DNA of 64,000 nt from Saprospiraceae bacterium. GTDB lineage: Bacteria; Bacteroidota; Bacteroidia; Chitinophagales; Saprospiraceae. Within the stretch, counting starts at the first letter, position 1. Every line of letters begins with the position of its first letter. The translations under genes and the position numbers were made by a program. The notes below the pieces were generated by a model that saw nothing but the letters and a program-made list of their open reading frames with translations, ran no database searches and was not told the DNA's origin. This document shows positions 1 through 10,015 of this stretch, in pieces. The DNA is taken from NCBI GenBank assembly GCA_028282725.1, contig JANQHF010000120.1, positions 1 through 64,000 on the forward strand, read 5' to 3'.

Positions 1-95
1 CTTACGAGTATGATCTTGCCGTTCAGCTAATGCTTCCCCTTGCCGGGTGCATAGAGGACTCTCACCTCCAAGTATCTGCCCCATGCCGGGCGCAC
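1..95 (-). mobile_element. 5' end of a group II intron (cut by window edge)
   Basis: Read on the minus strand from 95 downwards, the sequence begins GTGCGCCCGGCATGGG, which fits the GUGYG start of bacterial group II introns. It continues with a GGAGG-tgagag-TCCTC stem and the AGCTGAACGGCAAG segment, both usual in domain I of these introns. It starts immediately after the T-run of an intrinsic terminator, in the same orientation; insertion behind terminators is the known habit of class C group II introns. Only the first 95 nt are inside the window, so the reverse transcriptase and domains V/VI cannot be seen. The class is inferred from the insertion site. A short open frame that reads through this stretch is meaningless. 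Confidence 0.72.
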
Positions 96-124
96 AAAAA
101 AAACCCCGGTACAACGTACCGGGG
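96..124 (-). terminator. intrinsic terminator of the PorP/SprF gene
   Basis: A perfect 9-bp stem (104-112 pairs with 116-124, CCCCGGTAC/GTACCGGGG) with a 3-nt loop is followed on the minus strand by eight T residues (96-103). It lies 26 bp behind the stop codon of the PorP/SprF gene and is the insertion site of the group II intron. Confidence 0.9.
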
Positions 125-150
125 CGAAAAAACTACTCTTGTTATATTTT

Positions 151-1206
151 TTAGAATACCGGACAGTACACTTGACTGGAGCCGTTACCACAAATAAGGT
201 ATACAAGCGACAATTCAAATGAACCATTGGCCGCCGCAGCTGCACTCAATTGTGAAACGTTGTAGTCATAGCTCAAGCCGATATTGTATTTGTCAAACTC
301 AAATCGGGTTGCAAAAATCAAGGCATCAGAATGGAGTCCGCCATCTACCTTATTCCCGCCACGATACCAGGCACCGATCTGAAAGAACTGGTTGGAAGGA
401 TCATCTCCCCGGGCTCTTGGATTTCCTCCTACTCTCAACCTTGCCGCTGCGCCTAAATTCAATTCCCTGTGAGGCCCTTGAGACATAAAAATCAGGTCTG
501 GTTTTAGACTGACCTTTTTATTGATCGGATATTCCCCACCTGCATAGATGGTTATTCGGCTGTAAAGACTTTCTTGTCTCCCAAGAAAGGACACATTCGC
601 TTGATTCAGGTGATGCATGGAAGCACCGGCATAAAGACTTTTCCTGTCTCCCAAATTACTGAATGCCATGATACCTGCACTGAAATCTGCAAATAAGAAA
701 TCTGCATTGGGAATTGCTTCGCCTGGAAGGGTCGGATCCGGCTGACCATTTCTCACCTGTGTCGGCCAACGAAGATCTGTCACATTGACTGATCTTTGTG
801 TGATCCCGGCATCTGCTCCTACAGCAAGATAATGCGCTATCTGTCGCCGTCCTCCAATTTTCTTACTGAATGCGAACGACAGTCTCGCCTGCCTTGTTCC
901 AAATTTGGTACTGCCTGCCACATCACCCCATAGGGTACCGCCCACACCGAAATAGTCGTCTCTTCCAACGGCAAGTTTTCGATCATATGAAACAGAATAA
1001 GTGTTGTATGCATTGGCTCCCAACACTCCTGCCCATTGGTTACGATAATTGGCGACAAATCTTTGATCACAATTGATAACACCCGTCATGGCAGGACTTA
1101 AGTTGAGGGGGGACATATAAAATTGTGAAAAATGTATATCCTGCCCAAGTATGTCTGAGCTGCTTACGAACACCCCCAATAGTACAAATAGTAAATACTT
1201 TCTCAT
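151..1206 (-). CDS. PorP/SprF family type IX secretion system membrane protein
   Basis: Outer-membrane protein of the PorP/SprF family, which in Bacteroidota works with type IX secretion and gliding. From ATG at 1206 the product is 351 aa with a clean signal peptide ([13 protein letters not shown], cleavage after ILGQ). The family start [18 protein letters not shown] follows directly, and the rest is beta-rich with the NYRNQW segment and a short aromatic C-terminus. An in-frame ATG six codons upstream (1224) is possible, but would put polar residues in front of the signal peptide. The gene stands alone and ends in a strong terminator. These genes usually occur in many copies next to large adhesin genes, but no adhesin is visible here; its partner could lie beyond the intron. 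Confidence 0.9.
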   Translation of the reverse strand: MRKYLLFVLLGVFVSSSDILGQDIHFSQFYMSPLNLSPAMTGVINCDQRFVANYRNQWAGVLGANAYNTYSVSYDRKLAVGRDDYFGVGGTLWGDVAGSTKFGTRQARLSFAFSKKIGGRRQIAHYLAVGADAGITQRSVNVTDLRWPTQVRNGQPDPTLPGEAIPNADFLFADFSAGIMAFSNLGDRKSLYAGASMHHLNQANVSFLGRQESLYSRITIYAGGEYPINKKVSLKPDLIFMSQGPHRELNLGAAARLRVGGNPRARGDDPSNQFFQIGAWYRGGNKVDGGLHSDALIFATRFEFDKYNIGLSYDYNVSQLSAAAAANGSFELSLVYLICGNGSSQVYCPVF

Positions 1207-1420
1207 GGTCGTAGGGTTTTGCATTGGGGGGTATCTTCCTTTCTAAGCAGAATTACTTTCATAAATTGCTATTTTCATGCCAATACTTGTCATCTGTCTT
1301 TAATATGTACAGTAGTTGACATATTCTTTGCCCAATGCCGCTGATTTTAGGCTTTTGGTCTATGTAAAACGCCCCTTCATTTCCAATATTATCACATTTT
1401 AATCAAAGTGCTTAGGATTC

Positions 1421-2428
1421 ATGCAATTCAGAACAGAAATTGACATCCCACCAATAAAAACTCCTCTGACACATAAGGATTCGATATTCATGATTGGATC
1501 CTGTTTCACCACATATATTGCCGAAAAATTGGTTTCAGGAAAGTTCAAGATTTTGTGCAATCCTTTTGGCACCTTGTATCATCCATTTGCCGTTAATCAC
1601 AATTTGTCAAATGCCATTAATGGTATCCCTCCGGATGAATCGATGATATGCCGGCTTGAGAACAGGTATGTTCATTTCGCGTGCCACAGCAAAATTCACG
1701 GTACTTCGCCGGAAGATTTACGTGTGGCACTCATTCGGGTCCAGGAGGAAGTGAGCAACTTTATCAGGGAGGTCAAATATATCTTCATAACTCTCGGTAC
1801 ATCGTTCTATTTCATCCATAAACAATTAGACTGCATTGTCGGCAATTGTCATAAACAACCAGCCAATCACTTCGACAGGCGAATTGCCAATGCGGACCAA
1901 TTAATCACTTGTCTTGAAGAACTTATCAGCGCCATCAACAGGGTGAATGCTTATGCCAAAGTAGTTTTTACAGTCAGTCCTGTCAGGCATATAAGAGACG
2001 GTCTTGTCAATAACAATCGCAGTAAAGCCCACTTGATGACAGCCATACATTCTGTCATTGACCGATTTGAGCATACTTCTTACTTTCCTTCTTTTGAAAT
2101 TCTAATGGATGACCTGCGGGATTACCGTTTTTATGACACGGATCTAATCCATCCCTCAAATCAGGCAGTGGACTATGTTTGGAACAAATTTATCGACGTA
2201 TACTTTAACAATGAGACATTAGAATTGCTCAAAAAGATAAAAAACGTTCAAAATGGCCTGAACCATCGACCTTTTGATCCTTCCAGTCCTTCCTACAAAA
2301 GACATTTGGAAAGAATCAGAACAACGATCCGGGAATTGTCCCGTCACGAGTCGATAGATCTCTCGACAGAGTTGGAATTGCTCCAAACCCGAAGTCAAGA
2401 ATGTAAGAATGCATTTAAAGGATCCTGA
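1421..2428 (+). CDS. GSCFA-domain protein (SGNH-like hydrolase)
   Basis: 335-aa protein of the GSCFA family, a group of predicted SGNH-type hydrolases common in Bacteroidota. The name-giving motif appears as GSCFT near residue 27, with the putative nucleophile serine. The C-terminal catalytic His motif appears as DLIHPSNQA near residue 245. No signal peptide is visible, so it is probably cytoplasmic. The substrate is unknown for the family. The last 14 bp overlap, tail to tail, the end of the amidohydrolase gene on the other strand. Confidence 0.85.
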   Translation: MQFRTEIDIPPIKTPLTHKDSIFMIGSCFTTYIAEKLVSGKFKILCNPFGTLYHPFAVNHNLSNAINGIPPDESMICRLENRYVHFACHSKIHGTSPEDLRVALIRVQEEVSNFIREVKYIFITLGTSFYFIHKQLDCIVGNCHKQPANHFDRRIANADQLITCLEELISAINRVNAYAKVVFTVSPVRHIRDGLVNNNRSKAHLMTAIHSVIDRFEHTSYFPSFEILMDDLRDYRFYDTDLIHPSNQAVDYVWNKFIDVYFNNETLELLKKIKNVQNGLNHRPFDPSSPSYKRHLERIRTTIRELSRHESIDLSTELELLQTRSQECKNAFKGS

Positions 2429-3593
2429 TGGAAGAGCGCGCTTTGCTCAAGTCAAACCGGTCATCATGTACATCGACATCCACATGAATGATTCCGGGTT
2501 TAAATCCGGGAGAAAGCCTGCCCAAGTCGTGAAAGCCCAAAGCATCTGCACCGTTTTTTGTTGCCCATTTGATAATCTGATAATCGTCTATGGATGACTG
2601 GTATTTTTTGATCGTTTTCATTTCCTCAAAAATCGATAAGGACCAGTTGGAACTTAAACTGTCCGTCCCAATGCAAACCCTTGCGTCAGAATCGATGAAG
2701 TTGTTGTAGTCAGGAAGTCTGTTTTCGATGTACAAATTGGCATTGGGGCAAGTGACCCAATAGGTTTGCTGATTCCACGCATGAGCAAAAGCAATGTCCT
2801 CCTTTATGGTACAGGTATTGTGCACCAAAAGAGTTCGGAAGTCTGAACTCAGGTGTTCAATGACATAATGAATAGAGTTCTTATTGATGGGTTCAAATTG
2901 ATCCAGAGAAATTCCAAAGGATTCATAGAAGGCAAGGAAGCCACCGGATTTGTCCTGAAAGAGTTGATTTTCAGAGTTCAATTCCTGGTTGTGAATAGAG
3001 ACCGTGCCTCCGGGATCATTGACCTGGTTAATCAATTTGAACAAACTTCTGGAAACTGAATAAGGTGCATGTGGAACAAATGATTTCTTATGAAATCCAC
3101 CTGTACAATCAAATGAGTCATAGACCTTTATGTGATCTTCATAGAGTTGTTGTGCATCCGGGTCCTGGAGGAAATCAAATAATTCTACAAAGGTGTAAAA
3201 CCTCATGCTTGATCGATTTTTAATTTCAGCTGTATCACTTTGATTAGATATGTCTCCCACGGCCATGATGCCATTGGTTACCATTTCCTTCTCTGCCCGG
3301 GCAATCGCATCATCAATTTCTTCCTGTGGATAATTCCTAAGTCCGACTACGCCTTTAATAAACGGGATCAGACCGGTTCCGGTAGGAAGTGCTCCCTTGA
3401 GATGTGATAATTCGAGATGACAGTGTGCATTGATATATCCAGGAATCAAAAGGCCTTTATGATACTGAACATCTCTGTCAGAATGGTCAGTACTTATCTC
3501 TATTATTTCACCAGACTGTTCTATATGAATGACTCCATTTGGAATTGGCGGGCCATCGTTGGTTATGATAAGATCAGCAGTAAGGAATGGCAT
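2415..3593 (-). CDS. amidohydrolase family protein (TRZ/ATZ-like deaminase)
   Basis: 392-aa metal-dependent hydrolase of the amidohydrolase superfamily. The order of motifs is typical: an N-terminal beta-sandwich strand, the HxH metal motif in INAHCHLELSHLKG, PHAPYSVS, SIHNQEL with a further ligand His, a LVHNTC strand, and the catalytic Asp in ICIGTDSLSSN. It resembles the cytosine-deaminase/S-adenosylhomocysteine-deaminase-like branch; the exact substrate cannot be told. It starts 24 bp behind the GbsR-type regulator gene and is probably cotranscribed with it. Confidence 0.85.
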   Translation of the reverse strand: MPFLTADLIITNDGPPIPNGVIHIEQSGEIIEISTDHSDRDVQYHKGLLIPGYINAHCHLELSHLKGALPTGTGLIPFIKGVVGLRNYPQEEIDDAIARAEKEMVTNGIMAVGDISNQSDTAEIKNRSSMRFYTFVELFDFLQDPDAQQLYEDHIKVYDSFDCTGGFHKKSFVPHAPYSVSRSLFKLINQVNDPGGTVSIHNQELNSENQLFQDKSGGFLAFYESFGISLDQFEPINKNSIHYVIEHLSSDFRTLLVHNTCTIKEDIAFAHAWNQQTYWVTCPNANLYIENRLPDYNNFIDSDARVCIGTDSLSSNWSLSIFEEMKTIKKYQSSIDDYQIIKWATKNGADALGFHDLGRLSPGFKPGIIHVDVDVHDDRFDLSKARSSIRIL

Positions 3594-3617
3594 GACACAA
3601 AACTAATAGAATAGTCT

Positions 3618-4109
3618 TTACCTCAATAGGATCTTGGAGATCCAGTCTGTCTTACTCCCTGTAATCGTATTCAAGGCGTGATCAGCGCGCTTTGCAAAGC
3701 GGTGTAATTCTTTGGTCATTTTACAGAATTCACTGCTTTCAGGGCAATCGGCTTTTACACATTTAACTTCTTCGAGTAATGCAAGTAAGGGATCCAATTC
3801 TCTTTTCTTTCTTTCCGTGACAATGATTTTGAAGACCTCTCCCAAATCCTTTTCAGCCCTATAAAAGTCTTTTCTTTCTCCCTCTTTAGACACCTTGCTG
3901 ATTAGATTCCATTGTTCCAGGGCTTTCAGGTTCATATTTACATTTCCTCCTGACAAGCATAGCTTGCACATGATTTCATTCGCACACATGTCATCTTTTG
4001 ATACAAGTAATAAAGCATGTATACGACCCATGGTCTTATTTACTCCCCATTGCGTGCAAAGCTTACCCCACTCATGGATAAACTTCTCTTGTGCATTACT
4101 TACTCTCAT
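3618..4109 (-). CDS. GbsR/MarR-type winged-helix regulator
   Basis: 163-aa transcriptional regulator with a MarR/GbsR-like winged helix in its first ~95 residues (WGVNKTMGRIHALLLVS, then the recognition helix around LSGGNVNMNLKALEQW and the wing SKEGERKDFY). The GGNVNMNL recognition-helix wording is characteristic of GbsR-like proteins in Bacteroidota. The C-terminal ~65 residues are helical and probably dimerise. It contains several cysteines (around 46, 50, 117, 121 and 128), which might respond to metal or redox, but this is only a suggestion. The amidohydrolase gene follows by 24 bp. Confidence 0.8.
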   Translation of the reverse strand: MRVSNAQEKFIHEWGKLCTQWGVNKTMGRIHALLLVSKDDMCANEIMCKLCLSGGNVNMNLKALEQWNLISKVSKEGERKDFYRAEKDLGEVFKIIVTERKKRELDPLLALLEEVKCVKADCPESSEFCKMTKELHRFAKRADHALNTITGSKTDWISKILLR

Positions 4110-4209
4110 TACTCGGTCAGATCGATGTAAACTCTACTATTCTAAGCAGCAAGATGGCAGATTTGTTCAATAATTCATCAAAAATTGTGATGCCTGAATT
4201 CAGCAGGAT

Positions 4210-6216
4210 TCAAAACTTCAGTATTCTCACATCCTGGATAATATCCCCTTCCTGGATTCGGTGCACTACCTCCATACCGGAAATCACCTTCCCAAAAATC
4301 GTATATCTCCCATCGAGGTGAGGAGTGGGGGAATGAGTGATGAACCACTGCGTTCCTTCCGTATCCTTTCCTGCCGATGCCATTCCCAGGTAGCCCTCAT
4401 CATCATAATATTTTGGTCCAAGCTCTGAGCGTATCGTATAGTCCAGACTGCCAAAGCCATCCCCTCTCGGACATCCGCCCTGGATGACAAAATTAGGTAC
4501 TACGCGATGGATGGTCTTTCCGTCATAATAGTTGTCCTGGGACAGCTTAACAAAATTGGCAACACTCCCCTGGGCGTGAGATTTGAATAGCTGAATTTCG
4601 ATTTGACCTGCTGTGGTGATAATGAAAGTGCGTGAAGAGTCATTGATATCTTCAAGTACAGACCAATCGATATTCTGATTGTACACCGGCGGGTCAATCT
4701 GGTAGATGGTATCTTCCAGGTAATTTAACGTGAGCAGACATTCTTTTTTAGCCTCGTAATCACGTGGAAGATCCAGCATCCTCATGGCTGATCTCAGCGC
4801 TAGATTTATTCCTGGGATTTCTTTGAAACCGCAACTTTCGTCCCTGAGTATACCTGCAATTGCTGCTACGGAACCCGGGTCCCCCTCTGCCAGAATCCTG
4901 TTGAATTCAGAACCGATGATGGCACGAAAATTCGACATTAATGCCGGACGTGCGTAAACTTGTTGGGTCCGTGGATTTGTCAGTAAGTCCCTGACCCCAA
5001 TGATCGATTTGGTTCTGACGAGTAAATCAGATGACTTAAGACCTGATTCAATCAGATCCTGGATACTCAACGGATCCAGCGATAATGCCTGGATACAAGA
5101 CACTATATCTGTCGGGGCAGAAGCCGTTGCGAGAACCGTTCTGATTTCATTCGTTACGTTTCTCCTGGTGTTGATGAAATTTGCCGGTAAGCTGTTTAAG
5201 GCAATTCCAAGCACCTTAGCCCTTTTTCCCGGATCCGTGAATTGCCTTGATTTTTCAATAAAAAACCCGGCATCCTGTCTTCTCGCATTATCGCGAAGCA
5301 ACGAACAGGTCAAATTAAAGAGGTGTTTATTATCCGAATCCAATAATGGGATAACGGCATCGCGATATACGTCATAATTATAACTCGAGAGATTTCTCAA
5401 AATATTACAGCGTAAGCGATAATCAGGATCATTGGAAAGCAGGGATAGATAAGAAGAGATATGATTGATATTCCCTCGGTTTACAAGCCCACCGGCGAGC
5501 ACCATGCGAATTCGATCATTCGTTTCATTAACCAATTGAAGAGTCAGACGAGATATATACTCATCAATATCAAGATTTGGGTTTCTTGCCAGGTAATGTG
5601 CTGACATCAATCTTACCTGATCATTCAGTTCATTATCTAAGAGCCGTTCGACCATTGTTTCCACAGCCTGATCGCTATGGATATTTCTCAAACCAAATCG
5701 ATAGATTGCCCGGGCCTGACCCAGCAATAGCTGATCATCATCCGGACCATAAGTCCGTACGGAAGCTATAAGATTAAGGGCACCTTGATCTCCACATTTG
5801 CCTACGGCCTCAAGTATGGCAGATCGCACGGGAGAATTATAGTTGGTGGTATCCTGCTGAGCGAAAGATTCTACGAGTCGTGAGAGGTTTTCTTCCTGGC
5901 CGATTTGTCCAATGGCATAGGCAGCGGTGGCGCGTACTTTTTGTGAAGGATCACTATTGAGCAACTGAAACAATTGATCTGCCAACTGCTGATCTTGCAG
6001 ACTCGCTGACGCCTCAACTGCCAGAAATCGTTCTGTCACATCTTCAGACTGAAGGAATTGACCGATCTGGTCTGCATTCCTTTGATCTTTTGCATTCAGG
6101 ATGGCAATGTGACTGGGATCCTCATAATCCAAAACTATATCCAAGTCTCCTTTTTCTGAAGGAGGGATACAAGAACCCAGTAGGATGATGGCCAACAAGA
6201 ATAAGTACCTGTACAT
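4210..6216 (-). CDS. HEAT-repeat lipoprotein with C-terminal cyclophilin (peptidyl-prolyl isomerase) domain
   Basis: 668-aa lipoprotein: the signal peptide ends in the lipobox LLGSC (Cys16). Residues ~45-480 are HEAT-like helical repeats (for example PSQKVRATAAYAIGQIG and NSPVRSAILEAVGKCG). Residues ~520-668 are a cyclophilin-type peptidyl-prolyl cis-trans isomerase domain with the FVIQGGCPRGDG and GTQWFITHSPTPHLDGRYTIFG motifs. It probably helps fold exported proteins at the periplasmic face. The protein-protein interaction scaffold in front of the isomerase suggests docking to a partner. It is separated from the EF-G2-like gene by 130 bp and from the downstream regulator by 100 bp. Confidence 0.88.
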   Translation of the reverse strand: MYRYLFLLAIILLGSCIPPSEKGDLDIVLDYEDPSHIAILNAKDQRNADQIGQFLQSEDVTERFLAVEASASLQDQQLADQLFQLLNSDPSQKVRATAAYAIGQIGQEENLSRLVESFAQQDTTNYNSPVRSAILEAVGKCGDQGALNLIASVRTYGPDDDQLLLGQARAIYRFGLRNIHSDQAVETMVERLLDNELNDQVRLMSAHYLARNPNLDIDEYISRLTLQLVNETNDRIRMVLAGGLVNRGNINHISSYLSLLSNDPDYRLRCNILRNLSSYNYDVYRDAVIPLLDSDNKHLFNLTCSLLRDNARRQDAGFFIEKSRQFTDPGKRAKVLGIALNSLPANFINTRRNVTNEIRTVLATASAPTDIVSCIQALSLDPLSIQDLIESGLKSSDLLVRTKSIIGVRDLLTNPRTQQVYARPALMSNFRAIIGSEFNRILAEGDPGSVAAIAGILRDESCGFKEIPGINLALRSAMRMLDLPRDYEAKKECLLTLNYLEDTIYQIDPPVYNQNIDWSVLEDINDSSRTFIITTAGQIEIQLFKSHAQGSVANFVKLSQDNYYDGKTIHRVVPNFVIQGGCPRGDGFGSLDYTIRSELGPKYYDDEGYLGMASAGKDTEGTQWFITHSPTPHLDGRYTIFGKVISGMEVVHRIQEGDIIQDVRILKF

Positions 6217-6346
6217 GAGTTATTCAACTATAAACGCGAAGATCATACAACACATCGGTATATGTATGCTTAGGTCCTATACATTTTATTCATTGACCGA
6301 GACAGTCTGAAATGTCTGGTTTCAGATCGTCATTAATCTCACAGCT

Positions 6347-8473
6347 CTATGCCGCCTCGGCATGTTCTTTGAATTCTTCCAACAATGTCTTTTGGACATC
6401 ATGAGGGACAGCGCTGTATTCTGCAAATGATCTTTTAAACTTGGCGCGACCCTGGGACATTGATCGCAGGCTACTGCTGTATTGATACAGTTCGGCAAGA
6501 GGAACCCTAGCTTTTATGACCTGGTAGTGTCCTTCAGCACCCATGCCCTGGATAATCGCCCGCCTGGTCTGCAAATCTCCCATGATATCACCCATTACAT
6601 CGTCAGAACACAATACTTCCAGGTCGTAAATCGGCTCAAGAATTTGTGGTTTCGTACGTTCGAAAGCTTCCTTAAATGCCTGGGAACTGGCAATCATAAA
6701 GGCCATATCATTAGAATCCACCGAGTGCATTTTACCATCGTAAATACACACTCTTACATTCTGGACACATGATCCTGTCAAAGGACCTTCCTCCATTTGT
6801 TTCATAATACCTTTCTTAATAGCATTACTATACTTGGCATCTATGGAACCTCCAACTATGCACCAATAAAAGGCAAGTTTTCCACCCCAGGGCAGGTCGT
6901 CAATTTCTGTTTTTCTCACGGTGAGGCCGGACGGATCCGGCATACCCTCAAAGTAAGGTTCGATTCTCATGTGTACCTCACCAAATTGACCCGCACCCCC
7001 GGACTGTTTTTTGTGTCTGTATGAAGCATCCGCCATTCGCGTAATCGTTTCCCGGTAGGGGATTTTTGGCTTCTCAAATTCCATACTGATACCGTTTACT
7101 TTCTCAATCCTGTACCTGATCAAATCGAGATGCAGCTGACCCTGTCCTTGAAGGATCGTTTGCTTCAATTGGGGATTTTGCTCTACGATCAATGTGGGAT
7201 CTTCCATTTCAATTTGATGCAGAGCTTTCATCAATTTTTCCATTTCGGACTTGGATGGAGGTTTGACAGCAGCCCTGATTCGAGAGTTTGGATATTCAAT
7301 AGGAGTAATCTGGGTATCACTTCCTTTGATGCTAAGTGTGTCATTTGTCAATACATCTTTGAGCTTAACGGTCACACCGATATCTCCGGCAATCAATTGA
7401 TCCACATTTTCTCTTGATTTGCCATTTGAAATATACAGTTGTGTTAATCTTTCGGAGGACCGGTTTCGATTGTTGTACAATTCCTGACCTCCACTGATAG
7501 AACCGCTGAAGACCTTAAAATATGAAAGGAGGCCGACTTTTGGTTCCGATAATGTCTTAAATACAAAGAGGACAGGTTCTCCTTGTGCATTGCAGGGTAA
7601 GGTTTCTCCATTTACCAGCTCTGCCGGAGGGCTGGTTACCGGCGAAGGAGCAATGTCATTGATAAAACCCATGATCCTTCCACTTCCTTTATTTTCAATG
7701 GAAGAACAGCAGAATACAGGGTAGAAATCCTGGGCAGCCAATGCCAGGGTCAACCCTTGGGCCAATTCTTCTTCATTCAAGGTCCCTTCATCAAAGAACT
7801 TTTCCATCAACGCTTCGTCATTCTCGGCTGCAATTTCAACCAGGGCATTATGTAATTCCTGGGCCTTTCTTAGTTCGGATTCGGGGATGGCCTCTTTGGC
7901 CGGTTTTCCGCCATTCTTACTGAATCTGTAGACAACCATTCTGAGACAGTCAACGATGGCTTCAAATCCGGAGCCACTTTCCAGCGGATATTGAACGGGA
8001 ACAACCTTTTTGCCAAAACGTTGTACAGCCTGGTCCAGTGTGTTTTGATACTCGGCTTTTTCTTTATCCAATTGATTGATGACGATGATGGTAGGTGTTT
8101 TAAATCGTTGAATGTAGTCCCATGCCAATTCTGATCCGACTTCGACGCCGTTCACTGCATTGAGCATTAATAATGAAGTATCTGCAATCTTCAATGAGGA
8201 TATTACCTCTCCAATAAAATCATCGTATCCCGGTGTATCGATAATATTAATTTTGGAATCCTTCCATTGCACATTCATCAGTGTGCTGAATATTGAATTC
8301 CCTCTCTCTTTTTCAATGTTTGTGTAGTCTGAAGTTGTGGTCTGATCAGAAATATTCCCTAATCTATTGGTCTGACCAGCCTCAAAAAGCATGCATTCTG
8401 TTAAGCTGGTCTTACCCGATCCAGAATGACCTAAAACAACTATATTTCTTATATTTTCAGATGTGTAACTCAT
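6347..8473 (-). CDS. EF-G2-like translational GTPase
   Basis: 708-aa member of the elongation-factor-G superfamily, with the P-loop GHSGSGKT (residues 15-22), the switch-I-like ERGNSIFS, G3 DTPGYDDF, G4 NQLDKE, and EF-G domains II to V behind. At the position where EF-G has its catalytic His (DTPGHxDF) there is Tyr83. This is also seen in the FusA2/EF-G2 subgroup and separates it from the main translocase. It is therefore probably a paralogue rather than fusA; fusA normally sits in the str operon. Its role in EF-G2-bearing bacteria is not settled. It is an isolated gene; the start ATG is supported by the P-loop distance. Confidence 0.88.
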   Translation of the reverse strand: MSYTSENIRNIVVLGHSGSGKTSLTECMLFEAGQTNRLGNISDQTTTSDYTNIEKERGNSIFSTLMNVQWKDSKINIIDTPGYDDFIGEVISSLKIADTSLLMLNAVNGVEVGSELAWDYIQRFKTPTIIVINQLDKEKAEYQNTLDQAVQRFGKKVVPVQYPLESGSGFEAIVDCLRMVVYRFSKNGGKPAKEAIPESELRKAQELHNALVEIAAENDEALMEKFFDEGTLNEEELAQGLTLALAAQDFYPVFCCSSIENKGSGRIMGFINDIAPSPVTSPPAELVNGETLPCNAQGEPVLFVFKTLSEPKVGLLSYFKVFSGSISGGQELYNNRNRSSERLTQLYISNGKSRENVDQLIAGDIGVTVKLKDVLTNDTLSIKGSDTQITPIEYPNSRIRAAVKPPSKSEMEKLMKALHQIEMEDPTLIVEQNPQLKQTILQGQGQLHLDLIRYRIEKVNGISMEFEKPKIPYRETITRMADASYRHKKQSGGAGQFGEVHMRIEPYFEGMPDPSGLTVRKTEIDDLPWGGKLAFYWCIVGGSIDAKYSNAIKKGIMKQMEEGPLTGSCVQNVRVCIYDGKMHSVDSNDMAFMIASSQAFKEAFERTKPQILEPIYDLEVLCSDDVMGDIMGDLQTRRAIIQGMGAEGHYQVIKARVPLAELYQYSSSLRSMSQGRAKFKRSFAEYSAVPHDVQKTLLEEFKEHAEAA

Positions 8474-8656
8474 AACGCAAACGTTGGTTGGAATAATTGA
8501 TTTCTAAAACGTGTAAAATAGGGATATCTTCGTCTTTATCTGTGATAGCTCCTGCCAAAATTCAAGCCCCAGTCCGCGTATAAAAGGATGTATATATGTA
8601 TAACTATCTCAATTCAAATTGAAAATATATTTTAAAAATCCATATGTATAAATTAC

Positions 8657-9748
8657 CTAACCTTTAGGATCAGGTAAGGGCCAGTACATAGCGCCACTGG
8701 TGCTTGGGCGTTTAGCTCCTGTTACACTAGGAATGATATTTGGGATCTTGTGTACCCGTAGGTATCCCATCAAAGCGATGAGGACGGCTTCCTTGAAGTC
8801 AATGGTCTGCTTTTCAGGTATGACCAATTTGATATTGCCCTTCAATTTCGATCTCAGAACGTCGACCAGGAAGTGATTGTGTGCTCCACCACCTGTCAGG
8901 AGAATTTGCGAAGGGGCATGAGCCTTGTGAATATTACGGGTCAGATCGTCCGACAACTGGTCGGCAATAAAATGAGACATTGAGGCCAGTAGATCCTCGG
9001 GACTTAAATCGCTATCAATGTATTTTGTAATAAACTCTTCATGTACCCAGGAATTGTCGAGAGACTTGGGTGCGGGCAATCCAAAATAGGAATGTGTTTT
9101 CATTTTCCTGATCAAATCGGAATTAGGTTGACCGGATTGTGCAAGAAGTCCTCCTTTGTCATAGGGCATGCCTTTCCTCTGAGCCACAAAGTTCAGCACC
9201 TGGTTGCATGGACAAGAATCAAAGGAAATGATTTCAGAGTCTGAATGCACGGAAATGTTTGCAATCCCGCCCAGGTTGATATAATAATCATAGCCCCGAT
9301 ATAACCATTGTTCCACAATGGGTGCGACCGGTGCTCCCTGTCCACCTAATGCGATGTCATTGGATCGCAAGTCTGATATGCAAGGGATACCTGTCCCTTC
9401 TGCCAATAGGGCGCCACTACCTATCTGAAGGGTGAACCCGTCTTCCGGATAGTGAAATACGGTATGACCATGCGAAGCAATATAGTCGACATCTACCTCA
9501 ACTTTTTCAAGAAATTGTTCTATTGCAGAAATGCAAAACTCTGTAAACTCTACCTCCAGCTTTTTTAATGGGATGACAGAACAGGAAGACACCTGTTTCA
9601 ACTTTAGCAAGAGACCTTCAGAGAATTCGAATGTCTCAGTACGAACCAGAGACCATTTCACGGCGGAGGGAGACTTGCCTGAAAAATGACAAAGGGCCAC
9701 GTCCAATCCATCAAGGGAACTTCCTGAAATAAGACCTATAATTCGCAC
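8657..9748 (-). CDS. anmK: anhydro-N-acetylmuramic acid kinase
   Basis: 363-aa sugar kinase of peptidoglycan recycling that cleaves the 1,6-anhydro ring and phosphorylates 1,6-anhydro-MurNAc to MurNAc-6-phosphate. The N-terminal phosphate-binding motif GLISGSSLDGLDVAL, the catalytic-region segment DLRSNDIALGGQGAPVAP, the YYINLGGIANIS strand and the adenosine motif LLTGGGAHNHFL are all present. Length is normal for the family. No MurQ etherase gene is adjacent. The 183 bp downstream, before the EF-G2-like gene, hold nothing I recognise. Confidence 0.95.
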   Translation of the reverse strand: MRIIGLISGSSLDGLDVALCHFSGKSPSAVKWSLVRTETFEFSEGLLLKLKQVSSCSVIPLKKLEVEFTEFCISAIEQFLEKVEVDVDYIASHGHTVFHYPEDGFTLQIGSGALLAEGTGIPCISDLRSNDIALGGQGAPVAPIVEQWLYRGYDYYINLGGIANISVHSDSEIISFDSCPCNQVLNFVAQRKGMPYDKGGLLAQSGQPNSDLIRKMKTHSYFGLPAPKSLDNSWVHEEFITKYIDSDLSPEDLLASMSHFIADQLSDDLTRNIHKAHAPSQILLTGGGAHNHFLVDVLRSKLKGNIKLVIPEKQTIDFKEAVLIALMGYLRVHKIPNIIPSVTGAKRPSTSGAMYWPLPDPKG

Positions 9749-10015
9749 AACTCCGGTTTATTTTGATTTATCCAATTTCAATCTGATTTGCGAAGACTAC
9801 TATTATAGAAATACGAGGACAAATATCAATGGAAAAAGGCTCTTTCTGATGAAAGGGTTTTATATTTTTTTAAAGTCATGAAATTATCGGGTATCTGACC
9901 TATTCTTATCGAAAGCATATCCATTTCTGTCGAAAATTCTTCCAAACATTATTTTTTTGCGGAAACTTTAAAACCTTTAATAGTTTTCTTCGTTTAATGG
10001 GCAAGTATCAAAATA

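Noticed and set aside
27..245. 72-codon frame on the minus strand
   Set aside because: It runs through the terminator, the intron start and the end of the PorP/SprF gene, and has no sense as a protein.
1225..1420. A -7/-33 promoter pair between PorP/SprF and the GSCFA gene
   Set aside because: TATTCTTTG comes close to TAnnTTTG but has one base too many, so I could not support it.
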